From the NCBI GenBank assembly GCA_027038775.1, contig JALWGP010000141.1, positions 1-13,376 on the forward strand: DNA of 13,376 nt. Reading direction: 5' to 3'. Below, piece after piece: positions 1 to 6,938 of the stretch (position 1 is the stretch's first letter; each line of letters starts with the position of its first letter). This DNA is from Sedimenticola sp. (lineage in GTDB: Bacteria > Pseudomonadota > Gammaproteobacteria > Chromatiales > Chromatiaceae). The notes beneath the pieces were generated by a model, which had not been told where the DNA came from, made no database searches, and was given only the letters and a program-made list of their open reading frames with translations. A program made the position numbers and the translations under genes.

Positions 1-1302
1 CTGCATCAACGCCTCGATCTCCTCGATGGTCTTGGGTGCATCCTTCGACAGCACGTCGTGGCCCTCGCGGGTCACCAAGACGTCGTCCTCGATGCGGATG
101 CCGATACCCTGCCACTTCTTCGCCACCCCTTTCATGCCCCTGGGAATGTAGAGCCCCGGCTCGATGGTGACCACCATGCCCGGTTCCAGCTCGCGCCAGT
201 GGCCGTCGATCTTGTAGTCGCCCACGTCATGCACGTCCATTCCCAGCCAGTGGCCGGTGCCGTGCATGAAGAACTTCTTGTACTTCTCCTCCTTGATCAG
301 CTTCGCCGGCTGTCCCCGGAGCAGTCCCAGCTTCACCAGTCCCCGGGTGAGCACGCGCACCGCCGCCTTGTGCGGGGCGTTGTAGGGGTTGCCCGGTTTC
401 ACCTGCTCGATGGCGGCGAGCTGGGCGTCGAGCACCAGCTGGTAGAGCTGGCGCTGGGGCTCACGGAAGCGGCCGTTCACCGGGAAGGTGCGGGTGATGT
501 CCGAGGCGTAGTATTCGAGCTCGCAGCCGGCGTCCACCAGTACCAGGTCGCTGTCGTTCAGGAGCTGGTCGTTGTTCACATAGTGCAGAATCGTGGCGTT
601 GTCGCCACCGCCCACGATGGGCTGGTAGGCCTGTTCGCGCGCGCCCCGACGGTAGCAGGCGTGGATGAAGAGCCCCTCCAGGTCGTACTCCTTCATGCCG
701 GGGCGGCAGCTTCGCATCAGCTCGCGGTGGGCCGCGGCCGAGATCTTCGCCGCGCGCCGCATCACCGCCACCTCGGAGCGTGACTTGTAGAGGCGCATGT
801 CGTGCAGGTGGTGGTCCAGGGCCACGAACTCCTGGGGCGGATGGACGCCCGAGCGCGCCTTGCCCCGGATGCGGCCGATCCACTGGGACATGCGCTGGTC
901 CAGCTCGGCGTCGCTGCCCATGGCGTAGAAGACCTTGTCGCACTGCTCCAACATGCGCGGCAGGATGTCGTCCAGGTCGGAGACGGGAAAGGAGTCGTCG
1001 GCGCCATACGTCTCCACCGCCCCCTCTTGGCCGGCGATGGTGCCGTCCCAGCGCTCTTTCTTCGGATCCTTTTCGCGGCAGAAGAGGATGTACTCGCCCT
1101 GCTCCCGGCCCGGTATGAGCACCGCCACCGCCTCGGGCTCGGGAAAGCCGGTGAGGTAGTAGAAGTCGCTGTCGGGCCGGTAGCGGTAATGGACGTCGTT
1201 GTTGCGGGTGCACTGGGGAGCCGCCGGGATGATGGCGATGCTGCCCCTGCCCATGATGCGCATCAGCTGCCGCCGCCGGCGGCGGAACTCATTCTGCGTC
1301 AT
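1..1302 (-). CDS. pepP: Xaa-Pro aminopeptidase P (partial, C-terminus cut by window)
   Basis: Manganese-dependent cytosolic aminopeptidase that removes the N-terminal residue from peptides with proline in second position. The frame is open from ATG at 1302 to the window edge, 434 residues, close to the roughly 440 of E. coli PepP, so only the last few residues are missing. The N-terminal domain begins MTQNEFRRRR and contains the family's YRPDSDFYYLTGF stretch. The C-terminal pita-bread domain shows all five metal ligands: D257 (VDAGCE), D268 (SDITRT), H351 (HGTGHWLG), E381 (TIEPGLYIP) and E405 (GIRIEDD). The start codon lies inside the end of ygfB (14-nt overlap) and is preceded by GAGG four bases upstream, which supports translational coupling. 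In related bacteria ubiH usually follows, which would lie outside this window. Nothing looks damaged. Confidence 0.96.
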   Translation of the reverse strand, partial: MTQNEFRRRRRQLMRIMGRGSIAIIPAAPQCTRNNDVHYRYRPDSDFYYLTGFPEPEAVAVLIPGREQGEYILFCREKDPKKERWDGTIAGQEGAVETYGADDSFPVSDLDDILPRMLEQCDKVFYAMGSDAELDQRMSQWIGRIRGKARSGVHPPQEFVALDHHLHDMRLYKSRSEVAVMRRAAKISAAAHRELMRSCRPGMKEYDLEGLFIHACYRRGAREQAYQPIVGGGDNATILHYVNNDQLLNDSDLVLVDAGCELEYYASDITRTFPVNGRFREPQRQLYQLVLDAQLAAIEQVKPGNPYNAPHKAAVRVLTRGLVKLGLLRGQPAKLIKEEKYKKFFMHGTGHWLGMDVHDVGDYKIDGHWRELEPGMVVTIEPGLYIPRGMKGVAKKWQGIGIRIEDDVLVTREGHDVLSKDAPKTIEEIEALMQ

Positions 1303-1840
1303 CGTGCCTCTCGTGCCAGAGCAGGGATGCGGCCACCCAGAGATACTCGGCGAGCTGCATGAGCGCCTCTTCCGCCTCTTCGGCCTGACCGAACTCCTCC
1401 AGGTCCATGCGGGCGATCTCGCTGAAGTCGCGCAGTGCCTCGCCCGCCTCGCCCCGGAACAGCTCCGGCTTCTGGCTGCCGCCCAGGCCGAAGCCGTAGA
1501 GGAACCCCTGGCTCCAGTCGCGCAGGGCGGTGGCCCGCTCCAGTACCGGTCGTTCGTCTTCCGGCAGCACCAGCTGAAGGGGCATGCGATGTTCCCGCAG
1601 CTCTCTTCCGGAGAGCTCCCAGAGCCTTTCCAGCTCCTGCAGGGCTTCCTGCGCTAGCAGGTTGTTCTCGTCGGCCTCTTCCAGCAGGTTGGGACGCCAT
1701 TGCTCCACGCCGGCGCAGAGCATGCCGCAGAGCATGCCGTGGGCCTCGGCCGCGCTCTGTTCGGCCGAGGCGGCTTGCAAGAGGCGCTCCAGGCGCGCGT
1801 GGTCGGGTTTGAACTGTGTCATGATAATCGAGTTTAACAT
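1289..1840 (-). CDS. ygfB: UPF0149 family protein YgfB
   Basis: Small acidic helical protein of the YgfB/YecA (UPF0149) family, 183 residues from the first ATG. The family hallmark AEAHGMLCGMLCAG lies near the N-terminus, and the RDWSQGFLYGFGLGG segment is the conserved central motif. YgfB has been linked to transcription control in Pseudomonas, but its general biochemical role is not settled. It is the first gene of a unit with pepP, whose start it overlaps by 14 nt. Two starts are possible: ATG at 1840, preceded by AGGGG three bases upstream, and ATG at 1822 (MTQFKPDH), which has no visible ribosome binding site but gives an N-terminus closer to homologues. I prefer 1840 on the binding-site evidence, with modest confidence in the exact start. 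Confidence 0.92.
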   Translation of the reverse strand: MLNSIIMTQFKPDHARLERLLQAASAEQSAAEAHGMLCGMLCAGVEQWRPNLLEEADENNLLAQEALQELERLWELSGRELREHRMPLQLVLPEDERPVLERATALRDWSQGFLYGFGLGGSQKPELFRGEAGEALRDFSEIARMDLEEFGQAEEAEEALMQLAEYLWVAASLLWHERHDDAE

Positions 1841-1890
1841 TGACCCCTAAGCAGCGGCGAACTATATTCAGTGGCCATGAACAGCGGCAA
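1840..1890. promoter_or_regulatory. Divergent promoter pair with overlapping -10 boxes (ygfB / TIGR02449-zapA)
   Basis: Plus strand: -35 TTGACC at 1840-1845, a 17-bp spacer, -10 TATATT at 1863-1868. Minus strand: -35 TTGCCG at 1890-1885, an 18-bp spacer, -10 TATAGT at 1866-1861. The two -10 hexamers overlap by four base pairs because the core CTATATT is nearly symmetric. Predicted starts are near 1875 (plus) and near 1854 (minus). The match to consensus is read directly from the sequence; promoter activity is inferred. Confidence 0.6.
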
Positions 1891-2110
1891 GGCAAGCTCC
1901 CCTGCATCCCAGGCTTTCGAGGCGCTCGAACAGCAGGTTTCGGCGCTTATCGAGACCTGCGCCTACCTCAAGGAGGAGAACCGCCTGCTGCGCGCCCAGC
2001 AGGAACGCCTGCAGGAGGAGCGTGCCGCCCTCATGGAGAAGAACCACACCGCCCGCTCCCGGGTGGATGCCATCATCAGCCGACTCAAGTCCCTCGAGGC
2101 CAACACGTGA
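1877..2110 (+). CDS. Short coiled-coil protein, TIGR02449 family
   Basis: A 77-residue protein that is almost entirely one coiled coil: from about residue 12 it runs through ALEQQVSALIETCAYLKEEN into a Glu/Arg/Leu-rich heptad pattern and ends SRLKSLEANT. It matches the small conserved family (TIGR02449) found directly upstream of zapA in many gammaproteobacteria, and its build resembles ZapB-type division coiled coils; a role at the division ring is inferred from this neighbour only. The start could be GTG at 1871 or ATG at 1877. I take the ATG because the predicted transcription start (near 1875) leaves the GTG outside the message. The stop codon overlaps the GTG start of zapA by 4 nt (GTGA). 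Confidence 0.85.
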   Translation: MNSGKASSPASQAFEALEQQVSALIETCAYLKEENRLLRAQQERLQEERAALMEKNHTARSRVDAIISRLKSLEANT

Positions 2111-2421
2111 GCCGCGCGGCCAAGACCGTCACGGTCACCATCCTCGACAAGGAGTATCGTGTCGCCTGCCAGCCCGGCGAGGAGGAGGCGGTGATCGCCT
2201 CCGCGCTGCACCTGGACGAGCGCATGCGCGAGATTCGCCAGACCGGCAAGATCATCGGCACCGAGCGCATCGCCGTGATGGCGGCGCTGAACATGGCCCA
2301 CGACCTGCTCACCCTGGAACAGCAGCGCACGGAACTGGACACGGGCCTCGAAAAGCGCATGCGCCAGCTCCAGGAGCAGGTGGAGGTTGCGCTGAATCAA
2401 TTCAACCAGCTGGAACTTTGA
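2107..2421 (+). CDS. zapA: Cell division protein ZapA
   Basis: ZapA binds FtsZ polymers at midcell and promotes their bundling in the Z ring. The product is 104 residues, the normal ZapA length. The N-terminal globular domain (KTVTVTILDKEYRVACQPGE, then LHLDERMREIR) is followed by the TGKIIGTERIAVMAALNMAHDL helix and a C-terminal coiled-coil tail (residues about 70-104) that forms the tetramer. The start is GTG at 2107, overlapping the TGA of the preceding coiled-coil gene, so translation is probably coupled. The longer open frame upstream runs through that gene in another frame and is not used. 6S RNA follows 30 nt after the stop, as in E. coli and relatives. Confidence 0.93.
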   Translation: MSRAAKTVTVTILDKEYRVACQPGEEEAVIASALHLDERMREIRQTGKIIGTERIAVMAALNMAHDLLTLEQQRTELDTGLEKRMRQLQEQVEVALNQFNQLEL

Positions 2422-2451
2422 GGCGAATCGGAGTAGCCTTTCTCTTGAAGG

Positions 2452-2638
2452 CATCCTCTGCGGTGTTCGTGAACCGGCTTCGTTATCCCTTGAGCCTATG
2501 CATTACTGACAGGGGGCCGAGATCACTGCGGTGGTGTGCATGTCCGCCCCAGAGCGGAAAGCCTGATCCGCAGCCGCGGTCCCCACTTGAACCGTTCGGT
2601 TCAAGGTCACAAACCGGAAACGGCACAGGTGGAGGATG
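2452..2638 (+). ncRNA. ssrS: 6S RNA
   Basis: Regulatory RNA that mimics an open promoter and sequesters sigma-70 RNA polymerase in stationary phase. The 187-nt stretch between zapA and fau has matching ends (CATCCTC at 2452-2458 and GAGGATG at 2632-2638) that would close the terminal stem. Inside are landmarks resembling E. coli 6S: CCCTTGAGCC on the 5' side, GTGGTGTGCATGTCCGCCC near the apical region, and on the 3' side CACTTGAACCGTTCGGTTCAAGG, whose GAACC/GGTTC arms also form a local hairpin (2588-2605). Position between zapA and fau is the classic location. Exact ends are inferred from the stem. Confidence 0.9.
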
Positions 2639-2659
2639 TCTTCTTCCTCCCTTCCCTGC

Positions 2660-3247
2660 ATGAACCCGTCCCGAAGCGAGTTGCGCCGCAGGCGTCGTGC
2701 CCTTGCGCTTCGCGAACGCCGCGCCCTTGCCGTCGCCGCTGCCTCGCGTGCCGCCACCCTGCCCGTGTTCATCCGCGCCAAACGCATCGCCTTCTACCTG
2801 GCGAGCGACGGTGAACTCGATCCGCTGCCGCTCATCCGGCACGCCGCCGTCATGCACAAGTGCCTCTACCTGCCGGTGCTCCATCCCCTGGGCCACAGGC
2901 GGCTCTGGTTCGCACGCTGGCAGCCAGGGGAACCGCTGCGTCGCAACCTCTACGGGATTTCCGAACCGCTGTGGGAACAGGGAGGGCTCATCGACCCGCG
3001 TGCGCTCGACCTGGTCTTCATGCCGCTGGTGGCCTTCGATGCCCGGTGCAACCGCATGGGCATGGGCGCAGGCTACTACGACCGCACCTTTGCATGGAAG
3101 CTTCGCCGCCGCTTCTGGAAAGGGCCGAAGCTCGTCGGCTACGCCTATTCGCTGCAGAAGCTGCCGGGTATCGAAGCACGGCCCTGGGATGTGCCCATGA
3201 ACATGGTCGTGACTGAAAACGAGATATATCGTTGTGATGGATCCTGA
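2660..3247 (+). CDS. fau: 5-formyltetrahydrofolate cyclo-ligase
   Basis: ATP-dependent enzyme that converts 5-formyltetrahydrofolate to 5,10-methenyltetrahydrofolate, returning stored folate to one-carbon metabolism. The product has 195 residues. The arginine-rich N-terminus (ELRRRRRAL), the substrate region IAFYLASDGELDPLPL and the family signature NRMGMGAGYYDR at residues 131-142 are present, followed by GYAYSLQ and a PWDVPMN segment near the end. The gene lies immediately after 6S RNA and is likely co-transcribed with it, as ygfA is in E. coli. Another ATG at 2636 would add eight residues but sits inside the closing stem of 6S RNA with GGAGG touching it, too close for a normal ribosome site. 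The ATG at 2660 matches family N-termini better, though it too lacks a clear site. Confidence 0.93.
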   Translation: MNPSRSELRRRRRALALRERRALAVAAASRAATLPVFIRAKRIAFYLASDGELDPLPLIRHAAVMHKCLYLPVLHPLGHRRLWFARWQPGEPLRRNLYGISEPLWEQGGLIDPRALDLVFMPLVAFDARCNRMGMGAGYYDRTFAWKLRRRFWKGPKLVGYAYSLQKLPGIEARPWDVPMNMVVTENEIYRCDGS

Positions 3248-3352
3248 TGCCTATTTACCTTGCAAACACTGGTATTTCATGATCAGTTGTTTATACTCCG
3301 ACTATACAAGGCCTTTACATTTGTTGATCAACAACGGCAAAGGGGAGATGTA

Positions 3353-3688
3353 ATGGTAAAGAAGACCACCAAGAAGACTGCGGCCAAGGCCAGCAAGAAG
3401 GTTGTGAAGAAGGCGGCCAAGAAGAAAGTGGCCAAGAAGGTCGCAAAGAAGAAGGTCGCCAAGAAGGCGGCCAAGAAGAAAGTGGCCAAGAAGGTCGCCA
3501 AGAAGGTGGCGAAGAAGAAGGTCGCCAAGAAGACGGCCAAGAAGAAGGTCGTGAAGAAGACGGCCAAGAAGAAGGCAGCCAAGAAGAAGGTGGTCAAGAA
3601 AGCCGCCAAGAAAAAGGTCGCCAAGAAGGTGACGAAGAAGAAGGCGGCCAAGAAGAAGGTCGCCAAGAAGACGGCCAAGAGAAAGTAA
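3353..3688 (+). CDS. Histone H1-like lysine-rich DNA-binding protein
   Basis: A 111-residue protein made almost only of Lys, Ala, Val and Thr: 59 of 111 residues are lysine, with single Ser and Arg residues. It is built from degenerate repeats of KKKVAKK, KKTAKKK and KKAAKKK and ends AKKTAKRK. Such tails resemble eukaryotic histone H1 C-termini and bacterial H1-like proteins (AlgP, PhaF tails, Hc1-like), which bind and compact DNA without a folded domain. The ATG at 3353 has a good ribosome site (AGGGGAG, 3341-3347); the in-frame extension up to 3260 has no such support. The upstream gap (3248-3352) holds AT-rich -10-like boxes (TATACT 3292-3297, TATACA 3303-3308) but no convincing -35. The function as a nucleoid protein is inferred from composition. 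Confidence 0.82.
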   Translation: MVKKTTKKTAAKASKKVVKKAAKKKVAKKVAKKKVAKKAAKKKVAKKVAKKVAKKKVAKKTAKKKVVKKTAKKKAAKKKVVKKAAKKKVAKKVTKKKAAKKKVAKKTAKRK

Positions 3689-3720
3689 CACCGGCAAACC
3701 CGCCGTTGTTCACTACAGCG

Positions 3721-3741
3721 GGCCCGCACGGATCGCGGGCC
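3721..3741 (+). terminator. Hairpin terminator after the H1-like gene
   Basis: GGCCCGC (3721-3727) pairs with GCGGGCC (3735-3741) around a 7-nt loop, followed by TCTTCCT. The U-tract is weak, but the hairpin sits 33 nt past the stop codon. The convergent ilvA ends about 80 nt further on; I see no separate ilvA terminator in 3742-3823. Confidence 0.5.
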
Positions 3742-3823
3742 TCTTCCTGAGGCCGGCGTGGGCGGCGCGGGATGTTCCTGCGCCGTCCGTTGCGTGTATC
3801 CTCGATTTCGTGAAGAGTGCGTT

Positions 3824-5350
3824 CTACCGCGTGCCGGCGCTGGCGAAGAGCCGGTAGGCGGGGTTGTCGGTCTCCTCGTGGTAGGGGTAGTCCAGCTCCT
3901 TCAGGTAGGCGCGGAAGTCCTTCAGTTCACCCTGTCCCAGCTGGATGCCCACCAGCACGCGCCCGTGGGCGGAGCCGTGGTTGCGATAGTGGAAGAGGCT
4001 GATGTTCCAGCCGCGGCTCAGGCCTGAGAGAAAGTCCAGCAGCGCGCCGGGCCGCTCGGGAAAGACGAAACGAAACAGGTGTTCGTCGCGCACCTGGGGC
4101 GCATGCCCCCCCACCATGTACCGGATGTGCAGCTTGGCGGTCTCGTTGTCGGTCATGTCCACCACCGGGAAGCCTTTCTGCTCCAGCTTCCGCCTGAGCT
4201 TCTCCTTCTCCTCGGCGCCGCCCGAGAGTTCCACCCCGCAGAAGACGTGGGCCCGCTCCGGGTCGCTGTAGCGGTAGTTGAACTCGGTGATGTTGCGTTT
4301 GCCCAGCAGGCGGCAGAAGGCGAGGAAGCTGCCGGGCCGCTCGGGGATCTCCACCGCGAAGAGCGCCTCGCGCTGCTCGCCCAGCTCCGCGCGTTCGGCC
4401 ACGTGGCGTAGGCGGTCGAAGTTGATGTTGGCGCCGCTGAGCACCGCCACCAGGCGCTGCCCCTTCAATGAACCCTCCTGGGCGTGCTTCTTGATGCCGG
4501 CCACCGCCAGGGCGCCTGCCGGTTCCGCCACCGAGCGGGTGTCGTCGTAGATGTCCTTGATGGCGGCGCAGATCTCATCGGTGGTCACCAGCACGGTGTC
4601 GTCCACGTACCTGCGCGCCAGCTTGAAGGTCTCCTTCCCGATCTGCTTGACGGCTACGCCGTCGGCGAAGAGGCCCACCTGCTTTAGCGTCACCCGGCGC
4701 CCCGCCGCCAGCGCCTTGTGCAGGGTGGGCGTATCCTCCGGCTCCACGCCCACGACGCGGATCTCGGGCCGCACCCGCTTGATGTAGGCGGCCATGCCGG
4801 CAATGAGCCCGCCGCCCCCCACGGGGATGTAGATGGCGTCGATGGGATCTTCGTGCTGGCGCAACACCTCCATGGCGATGGTGCCCTGCCCCGCGATGAC
4901 GTCGGGATCGTCGAAGGGGTGGACGAAGGTGAGCCCCCGCTCCCTGGCCAGTGCCAGGGCGTGCTCGTAGGCGTCGTCGTAGGAGTCGCCGTGGAGCACG
5001 ATGCGCGCGCCCAGGCTGCGCACCGTCTGCACCTTGATGGGGGGCGTGGTGGTGGGCATCACGATGAGCGCGGCCACCCCCAGCCGGCGGCCCGCCAGCG
5101 CCACCCCCTGGGCGTGGTTGCCCGCCGAGGCGGCGATGACCCCCTTCTCCTTCGCCTGGTCCGGCAGGTTGTAGATCTTGTTGTAGGCGCCGCGCAGCTT
5201 GAAGGAGAAGACGCTCTGCAGGTCCTCCCGCTTGAGCCACAGCTGCGCGCCGAGCCGGTCCGACAGCCGCCGTGCCCGCTCCAGTGGCGTTTCCCGGGCC
5301 ACATCGTAGACGCGGGCGCGGAGGATTCTTTCCAGGTAGTCGTCGGCCAT
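3824..5350 (-). CDS. ilvA: Threonine ammonia-lyase, biosynthetic (threonine deaminase)
   Basis: PLP enzyme that deaminates threonine to 2-oxobutanoate, the first committed step of isoleucine synthesis, normally inhibited by isoleucine. The product has 508 residues (E. coli IlvA 514). The catalytic domain carries the PLP lysine K51 in SFKLRGAYNK, SAGNHAQGVA near residue 75, and the phosphate-binding GGGG at 178-181 before LIAGMAAYIK; LSGANINFDRLRHV near 304-317 ends that domain. Two ACT-like regulatory domains follow (about 329-400, IPERPGSFLAFC; about 425-500, FPERPGALLDFL), so this is the long allosteric form, not the short catabolic TdcB. The start MADDYLERIL at 5350 is preceded by AAGG; a much longer upstream frame overlaps rpiA on the other strand and is rejected. 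Confidence 0.97.
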   Translation of the reverse strand: MADDYLERILRARVYDVARETPLERARRLSDRLGAQLWLKREDLQSVFSFKLRGAYNKIYNLPDQAKEKGVIAASAGNHAQGVALAGRRLGVAALIVMPTTTPPIKVQTVRSLGARIVLHGDSYDDAYEHALALARERGLTFVHPFDDPDVIAGQGTIAMEVLRQHEDPIDAIYIPVGGGGLIAGMAAYIKRVRPEIRVVGVEPEDTPTLHKALAAGRRVTLKQVGLFADGVAVKQIGKETFKLARRYVDDTVLVTTDEICAAIKDIYDDTRSVAEPAGALAVAGIKKHAQEGSLKGQRLVAVLSGANINFDRLRHVAERAELGEQREALFAVEIPERPGSFLAFCRLLGKRNITEFNYRYSDPERAHVFCGVELSGGAEEKEKLRRKLEQKGFPVVDMTDNETAKLHIRYMVGGHAPQVRDEHLFRFVFPERPGALLDFLSGLSRGWNISLFHYRNHGSAHGRVLVGIQLGQGELKDFRAYLKELDYPYHEETDNPAYRLFASAGTR

Positions 5351-5381
5351 GAGATGCCTTTCGTGCAATGAAATGAAGCTG

Positions 5382-5410
5382 ATTAAGAACCAGCCTGCCG
5401 GACCTGTCAA
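5382..5410 (-). promoter_or_regulatory. Predicted ilvA promoter
   Basis: On the minus strand, -35 TTGACA (5410-5405) is a perfect consensus, followed by a 17-bp spacer and -10 CTTAAT (5387-5382, four of six matches). It lies about 30 nt upstream of the ilvA start codon. Confidence 0.6.
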
Positions 5411-5417
5411 TGCATTT

Positions 5418-5457
5418 GGGTACGTGGCCTTTTCCGATGACAGGTGGTAACGTACCC
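5418..5457. repeat. Inverted repeat in the ilvA-rpiA intergenic region
   Basis: GGGTACGT (5418-5425) and ACGTACCC (5450-5457) are perfect 8-bp arms separated by 24 bp. The pair lies just upstream of the predicted ilvA -35 box and 26 bp before the rpiA start. It could be a regulator site or an RNA hairpin in the rpiA leader; no regulator can be named. Confidence 0.4.
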
Positions 5458-5483
5458 GCCATTCGAATGGAGGGAGAAAAACC

Positions 5484-6143
5484 ATGAATGCAGAAGAACT
5501 GAAGCGCCAGGCGGCAGAGGCCGCGCTGGAATATCTTCCCGAGGGCGGCGTGCTGGGCATCGGCACCGGCTCCACCGTCAACCACTTCATCGACCTGCTG
5601 GCCGACGTCAAGGGGCGCTACGAGGGCGCGGTCTCCAGCTCCGAGGCCTCCACCGAGCGGCTGAAGAAGATCGGCATCCCGGTGCTCGATCTCAACGCCG
5701 TGGGCGACCTGGAGATCTACGTCGACGGCGCCGACGAGTCCAACCGCTACCTGCATCTCATCAAGGGCGGCGGCGGCGCGCTCACCCGCGAGAAGATCAT
5801 CGCCGCCGCCAGCAAGAAGTTCGTCTGCATCGCTGACGAGTCCAAGCTGGTGGACGTGCTGGGCAAGTTCCCCCTGCCTATCGAGGTGATCCCCATGGCG
5901 CGCAGCTACGTGGCGCGGCAGCTGGTGAAGCTCGGCGGCACCCCGGTGTGGCGCGAGGGCTTCGTCACCGACAACGGCAACATCATCCTCGACGTGCACA
6001 ACCTGGAGATCACCGAGCCGGTGAAGCTCGAGACCGAGCTCAACCAGATCGCCGGCGTGGTCACCGTGGGCATCTTCGGCCACCGCCCCGCCGATGTGCT
6101 CATCCTCGGCACCCCCGAGGGGCCGCGCACCATCATTCCCTGA
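5484..6143 (+). CDS. rpiA: Ribose-5-phosphate isomerase A
   Basis: Interconverts ribose 5-phosphate and ribulose 5-phosphate in the non-oxidative pentose phosphate pathway. The 219-residue length equals that of E. coli RpiA. Near the N-terminus [12 protein letters not shown] binds the substrate phosphate. The active-site residues fall on the same numbers as in E. coli: D81 and D84 in VDGADE, K94 in [11 protein letters not shown], and E103, the catalytic base. The C-terminus carries [18 protein letters not shown]. The ATG at 5484 is preceded by GGAGGGAG (about 5469-5476), a strong ribosome site. The gene is divergent from ilvA, an arrangement seen in several gammaproteobacteria. Downstream is the repeat-rich accessory region rather than a simple terminator. 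Confidence 0.97.
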   Translation: MNAEELKRQAAEAALEYLPEGGVLGIGTGSTVNHFIDLLADVKGRYEGAVSSSEASTERLKKIGIPVLDLNAVGDLEIYVDGADESNRYLHLIKGGGGALTREKIIAAASKKFVCIADESKLVDVLGKFPLPIEVIPMARSYVARQLVKLGGTPVWREGFVTDNGNIILDVHNLEITEPVKLETELNQIAGVVTVGIFGHRPADVLILGTPEGPRTIIP

Positions 6144-6156
6144 CGCCTCCCCTGCT

Positions 6157-6200
6157 CCCCTCTCCCCCAGGGAGAGGGGCCGGGGGTGAGGGGATCAATA
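6157..6200. repeat. Hairpin repeat, copy 1 (CCCTCTCCC family)
   Basis: CCCCTCTCCC (6157-6166) and GGGAGAGGGG (6170-6179) form a 10-bp stem with a 3-nt loop, followed by CCGGGGGTGAGGGGATCAATA. The 31 nt at 6170-6200 recur at 6956-6986 with one difference. It begins 13 nt after the rpiA stop and may also slow or end transcription. A shorter related hairpin (CCTCTCC/GGAGAGG) is present at 6279-6296. Confidence 0.8.
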
Positions 6201-6216
6201 AAGGCAATCAAAGAAT

Positions 6217-6238
6217 AAAGGGGTCCGTCCCCGTTTCG
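6217..6238. repeat. Palindromic GGGGTCCGTCCCC repeat, copy 1
   Basis: AAAGGGGTCCGTCCCCGTTTCG. GGGG and CCCC arms surround TCCGT. Near-identical copies lie at 8053-8075 and 10147-10168. Confidence 0.75.
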
Positions 6239-6348
6239 CCTCCGTCCCCTTTTCTCCTTTTCTGTCCTTTTCGCGCTCCCTCTCCGCCGGGAGAGGCTTC
6301 CCCCCTTTTTGTTTGTATAACCTGAGAATCCAACGAGTGAGAATCGTC

Positions 6349-6888
6349 ATGGGCACACCGCGCGACGAAGACCTGCCTCATTACACCTGGGAAGACTACA
6401 AGCTCTGGGAAGGTCGCTGGGAACTGATCCACGGCATACCTTACGCTATGACCCCGGCACCCAGTATCCAGCACCAGGCCGTAAGCGCTCGTATCGATCG
6501 AATGCTGCAAGAGGCACTGGATGAAAGTGACGACTGCCAGGCATTGCTGCCGGTGGACTGGAAAATCGCTGAAGACACCGTGGTTCAGCCCGACAATCTG
6601 GTCGTGTGTGGCGAGGTCGGCCAGACCCACCTGACTAAGACCCCCGTCCTCATTTTCGAGGTTCTTTCCCCCGCCACGGCATCCAAGGATACGCACACCA
6701 AATTCTCACTGTATGAAAAAGAAGGGGTGCGCCACTACGTGATCGTCGATCCCGACGAACGGGTGGCCAAGACCTACAGCCTGAGGGAGGGGCGCCTGAT
6801 AAAGCAGCTGGATGCAACCAAGGACAACTGGCGGTTCGACCTCGGCCCCTGCACCATCCAGTTCGATTTTTCCCGGATCTGGCCTTGA
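6349..6888 (+). CDS. Uma2 family (DUF820) PD-(D/E)XK endonuclease-like protein
   Basis: A 179-residue protein of the Uma2 family, a restriction-endonuclease-fold group expanded in cyanobacteria and found in many other bacteria; the biological role is unknown. In order: the N-terminal YTWEDYKLW, the WELIHGIPYAMTPAPSIQHQ segment with E25 (family motif WELIDG.. then P..xH), VQPDNLVVC with D82, the core IFEVLSPAT with E104, then D-K residues in the SKDTHTKFSLYEKEGVRHYVIVD helix-strand. These fit the expected nuclease active site. The start at ATG 6349 is my choice; TTG 6313 and GTG 6338 also lie in frame and no clear ribosome site decides. The gene stands alone between two copies of the same hairpin repeat and looks like an acquired cassette. 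Confidence 0.87.
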   Translation: MGTPRDEDLPHYTWEDYKLWEGRWELIHGIPYAMTPAPSIQHQAVSARIDRMLQEALDESDDCQALLPVDWKIAEDTVVQPDNLVVCGEVGQTHLTKTPVLIFEVLSPATASKDTHTKFSLYEKEGVRHYVIVDPDERVAKTYSLREGRLIKQLDATKDNWRFDLGPCTIQFDFSRIWP

Positions 6889-6938
6889 ACCTCCACCAGT
6901 TTCTCTGAGGCCAAAAAAGGAGGCCGTCCTCTTCCCCT

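Noticed and set aside
58..783. 241-codon plus-strand frame
   Set aside because: Antisense to pepP, which has all five metal ligands in the opposite strand frame.
3260..3352. N-terminal extension MQTLVFHDQL of the H1-like protein
   Set aside because: It contains the likely promoter region, and a strong ribosome site lies just before the ATG at 3353.
3302..3697. Leucine-rich and phenylalanine-rich antisense frames opposite the lysine-rich gene
   Set aside because: They look like membrane proteins only because AAG codons read as CTT on the other strand; no ribosome site supports them.
4575..6083. 502-codon minus-strand frame across ilvA and rpiA
   Set aside because: Its translation becomes Arg/Ala/Gly-rich shadow sequence over ilvA and it lies antisense to rpiA; both real genes are certain.
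6279..6310. Terminator formed by CCTCTCC/GGAGAGG and the T-run at 6306-6310
   Set aside because: The T-run is about 10 nt away from the stem, too far for a standard terminator; kept only as a related repeat.
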